In this document: positions 25,827 through 35,020 of the stretch, one piece after another
Layout: each line of letters opens with the position of its first letter
Numbering within the stretch: the first letter of the stretch is position 1
Assembly (NCBI GenBank): GCA_023415835.1
Contig: JAEZJK010000122.1
Location: 33,886-97,885, forward strand
Length of the DNA stretch: 64,000 nt
Direction: 5' to 3'
DNA from: Bacillota bacterium
GTDB taxonomy: Bacteria; Bacillota; UBA4882; UBA8346
Notes under the pieces: model-generated
What the model saw: only the letters and a program-made list of their open reading frames with translations
The model's database searches: none
Told to the model about the DNA's origin: nothing
Program-made: the position numbers and the translations under genes

Positions 25827-27358
25827 TAGATCTTCCCCTTCTCTCCAAAAAATTTGCGAATAACTTCGAGATCGCTATTTTTAATTCCTCCTAATAACCT
25901 TAAAGTAATCAGATAAACTATCAAGCTTCCCCCCCCGGCAATGATCATTTCCCAAATGTGATTTAACTTAGTCACTTTAATCAAATACCCGCAAAAAAGC
26001 AACATTATGAAGCCTGCAAGCCCTGACGGTATAAAATTAAGTTTAATCTTTACTAACCGCCGCAAAGAAAACAAATTTAAAGCGGCTGTTACTCCCGAAC
26101 CACAAACAGTCCCTAGTGCGGCCCCGGCCAGGTTTAGCCCGGGCCATCCCATTGTTAATAGAGTAACCGCTATTTTAACTGCCGCCCCGGTTCCAAAATT
26201 TATTAAAGGGCGTACTGGTTTACCCAAACCCTGCAATATTCCGGCTGTTATTTGTTCTAATCCTAGAAAAATAACTGCTGGAGCGAACCAGCTTAAAAGG
26301 TCAATACCATGAATACCATACAGAATACGAAAAACCGAATCCCCAAACCAATAAAACCCAACCGCTGCTGGAACTACCCAAATACTCCCCAGTCTGGTGC
26401 CGTTTTCAATTTTATCCTGTAAACTTTTAAATCTTCCTGTCACATTTAAACCAGCGATTGCTGGGACAAGATTAGAAGCGATCGCTCCGGTTACTATCAT
26501 CGGCAGATATAATACAGCCCACGAATTTCCTAAGATTCCAAGCATTGAAGTTGCCTCTTTGACCGTATAACCGATACTTTGTAGTTTGAGCGGGACAATA
26601 ATCGAGTCCAAAGTTTGTAAGATTGGCATCAAAATTACCGCGACTGAAATCGGAATCGCAAAACGGAGGATCCTTTTGATCGTCAGCTTAATACTCTTCC
26701 AAGGCGCCCTTATTCTAGCCAATCTTGATGTCCCAAGCTGATTCAGGACTAAATATAATAAAGCTGCAGCGCCGCCCATGGTTGCTCCAAAAGCCGCTCC
26801 AGCTGCGGCATACTCTACACCATCATTGACTAAATAAATAGCTAGAGTTATTGCGACACCAACGCGAACCGTCTGTTCGATAATCTGAGAGACCGCGCTT
26901 AACCCCATATCCTGTCTTCCCTGGAAATACCCTCTGAATACCGCCAGCAAACTCATGAAAAAAATAGCCGGCGCTAAGGCCCAGATCGCAAAAACCGCCC
27001 TCGGATCGGCTACTACCCTTTCCGCCAACCAACGGGCGGAGAGCCCCATCGTCAATGAGCAAGTAATTCCTAACCCCAGTAACAAAACCAATGCAGCCTG
27101 AAATATTTTTTTTACTCCCGCAGTGTCTTTTTGGATCTCCTTTTCTGCGATTAATTTGGAAAGGGCAATCGGAATACCGGCAGTAGATAACGATAAAAAT
27201 ACCAGATAAACCGGGTAGGCCATCTGGTACAACCCAATCCCTTCAACACCGATTAAACGCGCTAAAACAATTCGGTAAGCCGCTCCCATTACCTTAACGG
27301 CAAATCCGGCGCATGCCAATAATACTGTACCTTTTAAGACTGATACCGGTTGATTCAT
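25826..27358 (-). CDS. SpoVB/YabM-type flippase (MOP superfamily)
   Basis: The 510-residue protein has about 14 membrane helices and the family N-terminus (LKGTVLLACAGFAVKVMGAAYRI, LIGVEGIGLYQMAYP). Such proteins translocate lipid-linked murein precursors or polysaccharide units; SpoVB serves cortex synthesis. The order SpoVB-like then mazG matches the yabM-yabN order of Bacillus. A GGTGAT lies just upstream of the ATG. The 210 bases upstream carry an imperfect inverted repeat. Confidence 0.93.
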   Translation of the reverse strand: MNQPVSVLKGTVLLACAGFAVKVMGAAYRIVLARLIGVEGIGLYQMAYPVYLVFLSLSTAGIPIALSKLIAEKEIQKDTAGVKKIFQAALVLLLGLGITCSLTMGLSARWLAERVVADPRAVFAIWALAPAIFFMSLLAVFRGYFQGRQDMGLSAVSQIIEQTVRVGVAITLAIYLVNDGVEYAAAGAAFGATMGGAAALLYLVLNQLGTSRLARIRAPWKSIKLTIKRILRFAIPISVAVILMPILQTLDSIIVPLKLQSIGYTVKEATSMLGILGNSWAVLYLPMIVTGAIASNLVPAIAGLNVTGRFKSLQDKIENGTRLGSIWVVPAAVGFYWFGDSVFRILYGIHGIDLLSWFAPAVIFLGLEQITAGILQGLGKPVRPLINFGTGAAVKIAVTLLTMGWPGLNLAGAALGTVCGSGVTAALNLFSLRRLVKIKLNFIPSGLAGFIMLLFCGYLIKVTKLNHIWEMIIAGGGSLIVYLITLRLLGGIKNSDLEVIRKFFGEKGKI

Positions 27359-27404
27359 CGTATCACCTTTTATGTTGGACTATTTAGAAAATGCTACGAT
27401 GCAT

Positions 27405-27469
27405 GTCGATCCACGTCAATTCCATTTTCATAATTTCAAATGGGTCAATTGGAAATTGGCGTGGACGAC
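27405..27469. repeat. imperfect inverted repeat upstream of the SpoVB-like gene
   Basis: GTCGATCCACGTCAATT (27405-27421) faces AATTGGCGTGGACGAC (27454-27469), complementary apart from one unpaired base and a G-T pair. The central part again contains CCATTT and AAATGG. It sits 46 bases upstream of the gene start. It could be a leader hairpin or a repressor site. Confidence 0.5.
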
Positions 27470-27528
27470 TACTTTAAAATGTACGACTCAACAACCGGTT
27501 TCATGCATTAATAATTCATTTAAATTAA

Positions 27529-27553
27529 AAAGGCTGCCATAGTGGCAGCCTTT
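27529..27553 (-). terminator. terminator of hppA
   Basis: An 11-bp perfect stem (27529-27539 with 27543-27553) around TAG, followed by a T-run on the minus strand, 19 bases after the hppA stop. Confidence 0.9.
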
Positions 27554-27571
27554 ATAGTATACCGTTAACTT

Positions 27572-29725
27572 CTATTTAAATAGAGCGTTTGATAGAATAA
27601 ATGAGGCAAATACTACTGAAACCATTGAAGTTAATTTAATAAGGATGTTTAACGATGGTCCGGAAGTATCTTTAAAGGGATCGCCAACGGTATCGCCGAC
27701 TACTGCGGCTTTATGAGCGTCAGAACCCTTACCGCCATGATTTCCTTCTTCAATATATTTCTTCGCATTGTCCCAGCTACCACCGGCATTAGCCATCATA
27801 ATGGCCAATACGAACCCGGTAACCGTAGAACCTGCCAATAATCCGGCAACACCCTTCACTCCGACCAATAGGCCAACAACAATCGGAGCAATAATCGCCG
27901 AGAGCGCAGGGAGGATCATTTCTTTCTGTGCCGCTTTGGTACAAATATCAACACAACTGGCATATTCCGGTTTGGCTTTACCTTCCATCAAACCAACGAT
28001 CTCTTTAAATTGGCGACGCACTTCCATTACAATACTCTGCGCGGCTCTTCCAACAGCTTGCATAGTCATGGAGCAGAACAAGAACGGTAGCATGCCTCCG
28101 ATGAGCAATCCAATTAAAATCTTTGGATCAGTAATATCCAAGTGATTATTAATATCCTTGGCCTGAGCCAGCCATTCCGGAATCTGCCCTCCGGTTTTAG
28201 TAATTTTATCAATCATACTTATGCTTTCTACTTGCACTTTTTCAGTGAAAGATGCAATTAAAGCAAGTGCGGTTAAAGCCGCCGAACCAATCGCAAAACC
28301 TTTACCAGTGGCGGCAGTAGTGTTCCCTAACGAATCTAAAGCATCAGTCCGTTCCCGCACTTCTTTACCTAAACCAGACATCTCAGCGATACCGCCAGCA
28401 TTGTCGGCAACCGGGCCATAAGCATCCGTAGCCAATGTAATCCCCAGTGTCGAGAGCATACCCACAGCAGAAATAGCAATTCCATATAATCCCATGCCGA
28501 AATCGCCATTTCCGGCCAAATAGTAACTGATCATGATAGCGATACATACAACCAGTACCGGCAAGAAGGTGGAAAGCATACCTACGGATAAGCCTCCGAT
28601 AATAATTGTCGCCGGACCAGTCAGAGCTGTATTAGCTACATTTTGAGTGGGTTTATAACTTCCCGAAGTATAATATTCGGTTAATAAACCGATTAATACT
28701 CCACCGATTAAACCGGCCAAAACAGCGCCGTAAACTCCGATGTGTTCCCAACCAAGAATATATCCGATTAACGGATAAGCAGCAATCGCGATTATGATAG
28801 CGCTGGTAAAAGTGCCTTTCCTCAAAGCTGATAAGAGCGCTTTTTGTTCGGCTTTTTCTTTGGAGCGGACAAACCAGGTACCGACGATCGAAGCCAAAAC
28901 ACCGACAACAGCCATAATCATCGGGATCATCACGCCCCGGAGACCTAAACCGGCTGCTACCGCCAACGCGGAGGTAGCAACAATCGAACCAACATACGAT
29001 TCATAAAGATCTGCGCCCATACCGGCAACGTCACCAACATTATCACCGACGTTATCAGCGATAACCGCCGGGTTCCGAGGGTCGTCTTCAGGAATCCCGG
29101 CTTCAACCTTACCGACCAAGTCGGCGCCGACATCAGCTGCTTTAGTAAAGATACCGCCGCCGACACGAGCAAACAGCGCCATTGAGCTAGCGCCCATTCC
29201 AAAGTTTAACATAGTGGCGGTAATAACTTCAATTGAAGCATGAAAACCATATTTTAAAATTAAAAACCAAAGACTCAAATCCAAAAGGCCCAATCCGACT
29301 ACTACCAGACCCATAACCGCGCCGCTCTTAAATGCGACTTGTAGTCCGTCGTTAAGGCTCTTACTGGCAGCCCAAGCTGTTCTAGCATTAGCCTTGGTAG
29401 CGGTCATCATTCCGAAAAGACCGGCCAGCGCAGAGAAAAGTCCCCCGGTTAAAAATGCGAATGGGACAACTTTGGGTAAATATCCCATAAATGAAATACC
29501 AGTTAAGATGACAAACATTACTATGAAAAAGATGGCTACGCCTTTATACTGTCTGGTTAAATATGCTTTAGCCCCTTCCCGGACTGCCGCTGAGATTTCC
29601 TGCATTTTGGCATTTCCGGGTTCTTGCTTACTAACAAAGACATATAAGTATAATGCATAGAATAACGCCAAAAGCGAACCTAGCGGTACCAAATAAAATA
29701 AGTATTCCACTAATTGATCGGACAT
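27572..29725 (-). CDS. hppA: membrane-bound ion-translocating pyrophosphatase
   Basis: The 717-residue protein has about 16 membrane helices. Signature motifs are DVGADLVGKVEAGIPEDDPRN and ADNVGDNVGDVAGMGADLYE for pyrophosphate and Mg binding, and VGDTVGDPFKDTSGPSLN near the C-terminus. It couples PPi hydrolysis to H+ or Na+ export. The motif GNTTAATGK has alanine where K+-independent enzymes have lysine, which places it in the K+-dependent group; the pumped ion cannot be decided by eye. GGGGGAG precedes the ATG. The 360-base leader is rich in hairpins. Confidence 0.97.
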   Translation of the reverse strand: MSDQLVEYLFYLVPLGSLLALFYALYLYVFVSKQEPGNAKMQEISAAVREGAKAYLTRQYKGVAIFFIVMFVILTGISFMGYLPKVVPFAFLTGGLFSALAGLFGMMTATKANARTAWAASKSLNDGLQVAFKSGAVMGLVVVGLGLLDLSLWFLILKYGFHASIEVITATMLNFGMGASSMALFARVGGGIFTKAADVGADLVGKVEAGIPEDDPRNPAVIADNVGDNVGDVAGMGADLYESYVGSIVATSALAVAAGLGLRGVMIPMIMAVVGVLASIVGTWFVRSKEKAEQKALLSALRKGTFTSAIIIAIAAYPLIGYILGWEHIGVYGAVLAGLIGGVLIGLLTEYYTSGSYKPTQNVANTALTGPATIIIGGLSVGMLSTFLPVLVVCIAIMISYYLAGNGDFGMGLYGIAISAVGMLSTLGITLATDAYGPVADNAGGIAEMSGLGKEVRERTDALDSLGNTTAATGKGFAIGSAALTALALIASFTEKVQVESISMIDKITKTGGQIPEWLAQAKDINNHLDITDPKILIGLLIGGMLPFLFCSMTMQAVGRAAQSIVMEVRRQFKEIVGLMEGKAKPEYASCVDICTKAAQKEMILPALSAIIAPIVVGLLVGVKGVAGLLAGSTVTGFVLAIMMANAGGSWDNAKKYIEEGNHGGKGSDAHKAAVVGDTVGDPFKDTSGPSLNILIKLTSMVSVVFASFILSNALFK

Positions 29726-29760
29726 AGCTGTAAAACTCCCCCTTAAGATTGCATAATTGT

Positions 29761-29799
29761 AGCGTTTAATAATTAGGATCCTAATTATTAAGAACGCTT
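29761..29799. promoter_or_regulatory. long palindrome upstream of hppA
   Basis: The core TAATAATTAGGATCCTAATTATTA is read identically on both strands, and AGCGTT on the left faces AACGCT on the right, giving about 18 paired bases per arm with a one-base bulge. It lies 36 bases before the hppA ATG. It may act as an operator or an RNA hairpin. Confidence 0.5.
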
Positions 29800-30060
29800 C
29801 AAACTAAAACACTAACCTTAAAGACTCTGGTTTACCAAGCCGAATGTGATAAATCCTCGTTACATTCGCGGCTCTAAGAAACCCAGTTAATTTTCTCCCA
29901 ACGTCACTCCTTTCCCTAAAACAGGCCTTCAGCTAGACAACCTGTAAAAGGCCGCCTTAAACCATCGCATATCAGGAGTCATTAAAAGATAAATTCTGAC
30001 GATATACGAATCCGGATAAAAATCAACTTTTTACCCCAGTTTATCTTATCATAAATGTCG
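29800..30060 (-). other. hairpin-rich leader region of hppA, no gene
   Basis: On the minus strand at least two further hairpins can be drawn: GCCGCGAATGT with ACATTCGGC (around 29839-29873) and GGCCTTTT with AAGGCC (around 29923-29953). No ORF with a ribosome site is present. I compared it with the fluoride and c-di-AMP riboswitches and found neither consensus. Confidence 0.35.
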
Positions 30061-30084
30061 AAAAATTGGAAGCCTGGTTCAATA

Positions 30085-30753
30085 TCAGATCAGGGTCAAA
30101 ACGATAATTATCGCCAAAGACGGTAGAAAATTCGCCACTTTAATTTTTTGAAGGCCTAAGATATTGACTCCGATTCCCATTACCAAAACCCCGCCCACTG
30201 CTGTCAACTCCGTAATCACGGCTGGATTAAAAAACGATTGCAACCCTTTGGCAAGTAAAGTCAGGCTTCCCTGATACACTAAAATAGTTGCTGCGGATCC
30301 CAACACTCCCGGCCCCATTCCCGCCGCAAAGGGGATGGAAATAATCCCGTCCATCATTGCTTTGGTTACTAAAATCGAACGATCGCCTGTAACCCCATCT
30401 GCGATACTGCCGACGATTGCCATTGAGCCGACTGCAAAAACTAAGCTGGCATAGATAAAACCCTTGGCCGGGCTCCCCTCAGTTACTTTTAATGATCCTT
30501 CAATCCATTTGCCAAAGCCCTCTAACCGTTCTTCGATCCGGATTGCTTCCCCAAGCATCGCCCCACTAGCGAGGCTTATTAAAATCAGGACCATCCCCTT
30601 ACCTTGGAGCGCCATTTGAATTCCAACCAAAATAGTAAAAAGGCCCATTACCTGTAAAGCTGTTTGGGCAATCCGTTCCGGAAATCGCTCCCGAAAAATT
30701 AATCCGATAAAACTTCCGATAATAATTGCAACAACATTGATTAGAGTTCCCAT
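30085..30753 (-). CDS. DUF554 family membrane protein
   Basis: The 222-residue protein is hydrophobic throughout with six to seven helices. It starts MGTLINVVAIIIGSFIGLIF and has GMGPGVLGSAATILVYQGSLTLLA, as in DUF554 (YdfK/YqgA). The family is predicted to transport something, but no substrate is known. It follows the peptidase gene by 21 bases with no clear ribosome site of its own, so coupled translation is likely. Confidence 0.9.
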   Translation of the reverse strand: MGTLINVVAIIIGSFIGLIFRERFPERIAQTALQVMGLFTILVGIQMALQGKGMVLILISLASGAMLGEAIRIEERLEGFGKWIEGSLKVTEGSPAKGFIYASLVFAVGSMAIVGSIADGVTGDRSILVTKAMMDGIISIPFAAGMGPGVLGSAATILVYQGSLTLLAKGLQSFFNPAVITELTAVGGVLVMGIGVNILGLQKIKVANFLPSLAIIIVLTLI

Positions 30754-30774
30754 AACATCTAATATACTATAGGA

Positions 30775-31878
30775 TTAAATTTCTGGCAATATTCGCAAAA
30801 AACTTGCCAATAAATTTATCCGGTGATACATACTTGAAATGCTCATATATTCCGTCTCCGAGTGATGCCCGCCACCGATGGGGCCTAACCCGTCAATAAC
30901 CGGTACGCCTAATGCTGCGGCAAAGTTAGCGTCGGAACCGCCCCCTGACTCAAAAGCGCCCAATTCAATGCCAATGCTCCGGCCAACATCCCTTATGCTT
31001 CGATAAAGCTTTAAATTGACATCATTTAGCGGCATTGGAGGCCTGGTGATCCCTCCAGACAACCGGGCGGAAGTTCCCGGGATTTTACAGGCTGTTGTAA
31101 TTTTGTTAAGCCCTTCAATAGTAGGTCCGGCTTGTTCAGGCCTAATAATTCGCAAATCAATCTCCGCCATTGCGAAATTAGGAACGATATTCGGCCTGAC
31201 CCCGCCGGTAATTGTACCGACATTCAAGGTAATACCAGCCTCGCTTTGGCTAAGTCCCTGAATAGTAATAATTTTATGAGCCAGTTCTAAAATAGCGTTA
31301 CAGCCATCCGTATGGTTTGAACCGGAATGAGCCGCCTTCCCAAAAACCCTCAATTCAAATCGGCCAATCCCTTTCCTGGCGACAGTGATATTTTCCATTT
31401 CAGCAGGTTCAACCACCAGTACGGCAGTGGCATCCTTGGCTAGATCCTCAATAATTTTTCGGGACCCCGGGGAACTGATCTCTTCATCGGAATTAAAAAG
31501 GCAGTTTATCTCCAGATTCGGCCATCCGCCACCGCTTAGTTCTTCTAGGGCCCCGATAATGGTTACTACCCCCGATTTGCAATCGGAAACGCCCGGCCCA
31601 AAAGCTAAATCACTGTCAATATGAAATTCCCTGACTGCAGTCGTCCCTTTCGGGAAAACTGTATCCAAATGGGCTAACAATAGTATTTTTTTCCCTAAAC
31701 CTCGCCGGGCATGGAAATGGATTGAACCATCCTCAGCAATAATCGGCCGGTAATCGAAACCCAGCTCCCTCAAGCACGGGCATACCAATTCATTTATCCG
31801 GTTGATTCCTTCAGTGTCCCCAGTGCCGGAATCAATATTTACCATACTTGCCAAAAGTTCAAGGTAATTCGGTCCCAT
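30775..31878 (-). CDS. M20 family metallopeptidase (carboxypeptidase G2-like)
   Basis: Di-zinc peptidase of 367 residues. Metal and catalytic motifs are LLAHLDTVFP, GVSDCKSGVV, NSDEEISSPGS (catalytic glutamate), VVEPAE and the C-terminal GGGHHSETEY. The dimerisation domain lies between about 175 and 290. It has no signal peptide and would act on cytoplasmic peptides or N-acyl amino acids. GAGGTGGAG precedes the ATG. Its start overlaps the preceding membrane protein gene by 20 bases. Confidence 0.93.
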   Translation of the reverse strand: MGPNYLELLASMVNIDSGTGDTEGINRINELVCPCLRELGFDYRPIIAEDGSIHFHARRGLGKKILLLAHLDTVFPKGTTAVREFHIDSDLAFGPGVSDCKSGVVTIIGALEELSGGGWPNLEINCLFNSDEEISSPGSRKIIEDLAKDATAVLVVEPAEMENITVARKGIGRFELRVFGKAAHSGSNHTDGCNAILELAHKIITIQGLSQSEAGITLNVGTITGGVRPNIVPNFAMAEIDLRIIRPEQAGPTIEGLNKITTACKIPGTSARLSGGITRPPMPLNDVNLKLYRSIRDVGRSIGIELGAFESGGGSDANFAAALGVPVIDGLGPIGGGHHSETEYMSISSMYHRINLLASFLRILPEI

Positions 31879-32287
31879 GCTCCACCTCAGCTAAGATTCC
31901 GTCATTCCAAGAATTAGATTCTTCTGCCATTTCCCTTTCAATTTTTGCCACACAATCGCACGGCCCTTGGCAATCGCAGCTTTTCTCCCAAACAATTTGC
32001 TTTATTTTTGTCCTCAACTTTCCGATGGAAGCTTGATTAGACTTTATTTTATTAATTATCCAATAGGATACCCATAGATTAAAAAGTAAAGCCATAAAAC
32101 AAATGTTAGAGATCAATCTCCAAAGAGTCAGTTCCGGCGGGAAAATAATCCACCAAAATGCCAAGAGCAGTAAAGCTCCTCCTAAATAAAAGCCCTTAAT
32201 TAGAAGAAGCCGATATTTCCCGATGCTAGCTTTTACTTTTTTAATTTCTACCTTGGCTTGAAAAACTTCGGAATTTAATTCCCCCAT
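31859..32287 (-). CDS. hypothetical two-helix membrane protein with Cys motif
   Basis: The 142-residue protein starts with a charged helix (coiled-coil-like, EVFQAKVEIKKVKASIGKYR), then two membrane helices (about 30-50 and 58-78), then another charged helix and a cysteine cluster C-D-C-Q-G-P-C-D-C near residue 105. The cluster could bind a metal; this is inference. GGAGGGG precedes the ATG. It overlaps the peptidase gene downstream, so they form an operon. I do not recognise the family. Confidence 0.7.
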   Translation of the reverse strand: MGELNSEVFQAKVEIKKVKASIGKYRLLLIKGFYLGGALLLLAFWWIIFPPELTLWRLISNICFMALLFNLWVSYWIINKIKSNQASIGKLRTKIKQIVWEKSCDCQGPCDCVAKIEREMAEESNSWNDGILAEVEHGTELP

Positions 32288-32379
32288 CCCAAATCCCCTC
32301 CCGAATTCACCATATGTGATCCGGCCCTGTTTTAGAAGAAGGAAGGTATGAGATGGTTAAAGGGTTTAATATATTCTTG

Positions 32380-34350
32380 TCATGGTTTGCTAGATTGATC
32401 CAAGAGATTCTTGATTTCCGGCGGAATCGCCAACCCTAATGCCGCGGCGCGGCCTAGGTAGGTTGAAGCCAAACCGGTATTTTGATTATACAAATAGCAA
32501 ACTCCCAGGTAATAATTGAGATACATATTGTCCTGGTAGTTACCGTAAGCCCTTAAAAAATACGACTGGGCTTTATCGAATTTTCCCAATTTATAGTTGC
32601 TGTAACCGAGTAAATATAATGTGTAAAAAATACCCTGATCTCCTGTAATATAAAATGATTCGGCAATTCTCAAATAGCTGACGGCCAGCTCATAATCACT
32701 GGAATTAATTGCCACCCTGCCCAACCCGATAAAACCCTCCGGCCTAGAACCATTGAGGTCAATAGCTTTATTATATTCGGCTACGGCTTCCTCTAACTGA
32801 TTATTCTTTTCATAAATCTCCGCCAGGTAAATCCTTGGCAAATACTCGCCCGGTTCTCTTTTCAAATATTCGTTAAAAGCCCCGATCGCTTTTTCATAGT
32901 CCGTTTGCGCATTATAAACCATAGCTATGGATAGCCAAAGGTCTGAAAATTCTTGATCCAGCGCCAAACCATTTTTAAAATAACTCAAAGCCTTAGTATA
33001 CTCACCATTTTGATTACTTTGCCAACCGTTTAAATAATTAGCCCACGCCTGATATTGAACTGATGGGAAATACAAGGCGTCTTTCAGCTGGTTACCGGTG
33101 ATTTGATTAGCCGTATTTCGGCTGTTCCAGGTGAGCTGCCAAGCGCTTCCTTCCCTGTTGACCAATTTTACGTAAGCTTGTAGCGCCCGATTGCCCTCCT
33201 CAATTTCCCTGCCCGCCTCCGAGGCTTGGAAGATCACTCCGATTATGAAGTTGGCCGCATAATCCTCCCAAGACCGATACAAAGATTCTACCTTAGTCAA
33301 CACTTGTTGAAGATTAGTCCAAGCCTCGTTTGCCGAAAAAAATCCGACTTGGTATCCGATCCGGATTAAGAACGCCATTCTTGAATAGTCCCAGCCCCGT
33401 AAAGCCCGGTTGCCGGTTAATTCTTGTTTCCCCTTCACAAAATGTAAGCGGTTTATTAGGCCGCGGCCATAATTTAACCTCACTCCCATTTGATTAATGG
33501 TTAATCTTTGATTACCTTTCAAGATATCAACCGAATCCCGATAAAGTTGGGAATCCCCTTTTGAATCTAAAAAGGCCAACTTTTCCAGGAGCTGGCTCCG
33601 TTGGGTAATCCCCCATTCATCGGCTAAAACCTTTTTCCAATAATCCGTATTTGTTTGATTAATAACAGCCAATTCCAGCTTTTCCTGGTTTAAACCACCA
33701 AGCTCGGCGGTAATCCCCGATAAAGCCAAAGCCTTCCGTTTCACCTCATCGAGCAGCGCTGGTTCGAGGTTTTTAACTTCAGCTTCGGCGGTAAAACCTT
33801 TATAATCCCGGATATACCGGGCCGATATCTTATAAAGGGTGTTTTCGGAAGCGGCCCCGATCCCCTCATTTTCCTTAAAATTAAAGGTGAAAAGCGTCGG
33901 ATATTCGGTTGGATAAAAAACTTCAAACTCGGCCTCCATTACCGGATGATCCGCTTTCATTTGCAAGGTGGGGACTTGTACTTTCTTAATTGTAAAACCA
34001 AGTTTATCAAAGAGGTTAATCCAACCCTGGTAAGATAAGTTCCATTCAAAGCCGGCGTTCTGCCAAACAAGCGGCATTGTCCCGTTTTTAATGATCTCAA
34101 GCGTAACTAAAATACGCCCTTCATAGCCGAACTTAATCGAATCCAGCTGCAAAGAGCCATTCGTTTCAATATCCTTCTCAGTTTCAGTTTCTTCCACCTT
34201 CAACAATTCGTCGACAGTTGTTTTACCCAAAGTAATGCCATTCACCGGAAAAAGATCAGCGGTAGTAACATCTTTCCCATGGACAGAGATGGCAACGAAG
34301 AACATGTAAAGGAATAAAAAAGCCGAAAAAATTCGGACTATATTTTTCAT
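32380..34350 (-). CDS. secreted or anchored TPR-repeat protein, 656 aa
   Basis: A signal peptide or anchor (IVRIFSAFLFLYMFFVAISVHG) opens the protein. Residues 30-200 form a beta-rich domain beginning DLFPVNGITLGKTTVDELL. From about 430 on there are at least five TPR units, for example LSYFKNGLALDQEFSDLWLS, AIGAFNEYLKREPGEYLPRI and AVAEYNKAIDLNGSRPEGF. It should act in the extracytoplasmic space as a protein-binding scaffold. The N-terminal domain is unknown to me. The gene is monocistronic as far as visible. Confidence 0.85.
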   Translation of the reverse strand: MKNIVRIFSAFLFLYMFFVAISVHGKDVTTADLFPVNGITLGKTTVDELLKVEETETEKDIETNGSLQLDSIKFGYEGRILVTLEIIKNGTMPLVWQNAGFEWNLSYQGWINLFDKLGFTIKKVQVPTLQMKADHPVMEAEFEVFYPTEYPTLFTFNFKENEGIGAASENTLYKISARYIRDYKGFTAEAEVKNLEPALLDEVKRKALALSGITAELGGLNQEKLELAVINQTNTDYWKKVLADEWGITQRSQLLEKLAFLDSKGDSQLYRDSVDILKGNQRLTINQMGVRLNYGRGLINRLHFVKGKQELTGNRALRGWDYSRMAFLIRIGYQVGFFSANEAWTNLQQVLTKVESLYRSWEDYAANFIIGVIFQASEAGREIEEGNRALQAYVKLVNREGSAWQLTWNSRNTANQITGNQLKDALYFPSVQYQAWANYLNGWQSNQNGEYTKALSYFKNGLALDQEFSDLWLSIAMVYNAQTDYEKAIGAFNEYLKREPGEYLPRIYLAEIYEKNNQLEEAVAEYNKAIDLNGSRPEGFIGLGRVAINSSDYELAVSYLRIAESFYITGDQGIFYTLYLLGYSNYKLGKFDKAQSYFLRAYGNYQDNMYLNYYLGVCYLYNQNTGLASTYLGRAAALGLAIPPEIKNLLDQSSKP

Positions 34351-34439
34351 ATTTAACCAAGATCCCCTTTCATCAATTTTGATAAATTCGTTTAAATTAC
34401 TATAAAACCCTTTTTAACAATGCCTTCCTTATAAAAATT

Positions 34440-34530
34440 AAACCACAGGGAAGACACAGGACACCGAGGCCTTGCTGCATAAAACAGATTGTATGGCAGA
34501 TCCCTCTTTATTCTCTGTGTATTCTATGGT
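34440..34530. repeat. imperfect inverted repeat with CACAG-type arms
   Basis: The left arm from 34441 (AACCACAGGGAAGACACAG) and the right arm ending near 34530 (CTCTGTGTATTCTATGGTT) are imperfect reverse complements over about 29 bases. Sequence of this style recurs in degenerate form near 44665-44690 (CTCAGCGATCTCTGTTAACT). It looks like a family of dispersed intergenic hairpins. Confidence 0.4.
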
Positions 34531-34555
34531 TGTATATTGGGAGCCCATAAATTAA

Positions 34556-34582
34556 AAAACCGCTGGTTAACAGCGGTTTTAA
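34556..34582 (-). terminator. terminator of the rbr-dfx operon
   Basis: AAACCGCTG pairs with CAGCGGTTT around GTTAA, with a T-run on the minus strand, 18 bases after the superoxide reductase stop. Confidence 0.9.
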
Positions 34583-34599
34583 CTCTATTATTTCAGTAT

Positions 34600-34974
34600 T
34601 TATGCTTTCCATAACCCATGAATATTACAATATTCTCTGGCAGAAACCTGGCTGGCCTCTACCTTAAACACTGCCTCCGGAGTTACGCCCGGCTTCAGAA
34701 ATTCCCGATAGGCTTTACCGTCCGCGATTAATTCAATCCATTCGATATAGTGCTTCTCTTCCATCGGATGTGGGACACTCCCGATTTTGACACGGTAGCC
34801 CCCGTCAATCTTCTCAATTACCGGTACGTGTTTCTCTTTGGACGCATCGACGGTGTTTTCCGTAACCAAGGTCATCGGCTGACCGCAGCAGGCTAACTCA
34901 CCGGCCCCTTCATGGACAACCTCAACAATATTTCCGCAAACTTCGCATTTGAAAATTTCTAGTCTTCGAGCCAC
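34600..34974 (-). CDS. dfx: desulfoferrodoxin (superoxide reductase, two-iron type)
   Basis: Reduces superoxide to peroxide without making O2, a typical anaerobe defence. The N-terminal desulforedoxin-like iron site has CEVCG and, further on, CCGQPM. The catalytic iron site has EKHVP, PHPMEEKHYI and CNIHGLW, giving four histidines and one cysteine. The start is the GTG at 34974 after GAAGGAGG, giving 124 residues; upstream frame extension is not coding. It follows rubrerythrin by 46 bases in the same direction. Confidence 0.95.
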   Translation of the reverse strand: MARRLEIFKCEVCGNIVEVVHEGAGELACCGQPMTLVTENTVDASKEKHVPVIEKIDGGYRVKIGSVPHPMEEKHYIEWIELIADGKAYREFLKPGVTPEAVFKVEASQVSAREYCNIHGLWKA

Positions 34975-35020
34975 TTCATTCCCTCCTTCAAAATAAATAT
35001 CCATTATTGATTGGAGATGC

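Noticed and set aside
29800..30060. Fluoride or c-di-AMP riboswitch before hppA
   Set aside because: A GATGG occurs, but the following conserved segments of the fluoride switch are missing, and the c-di-AMP consensus blocks are absent.
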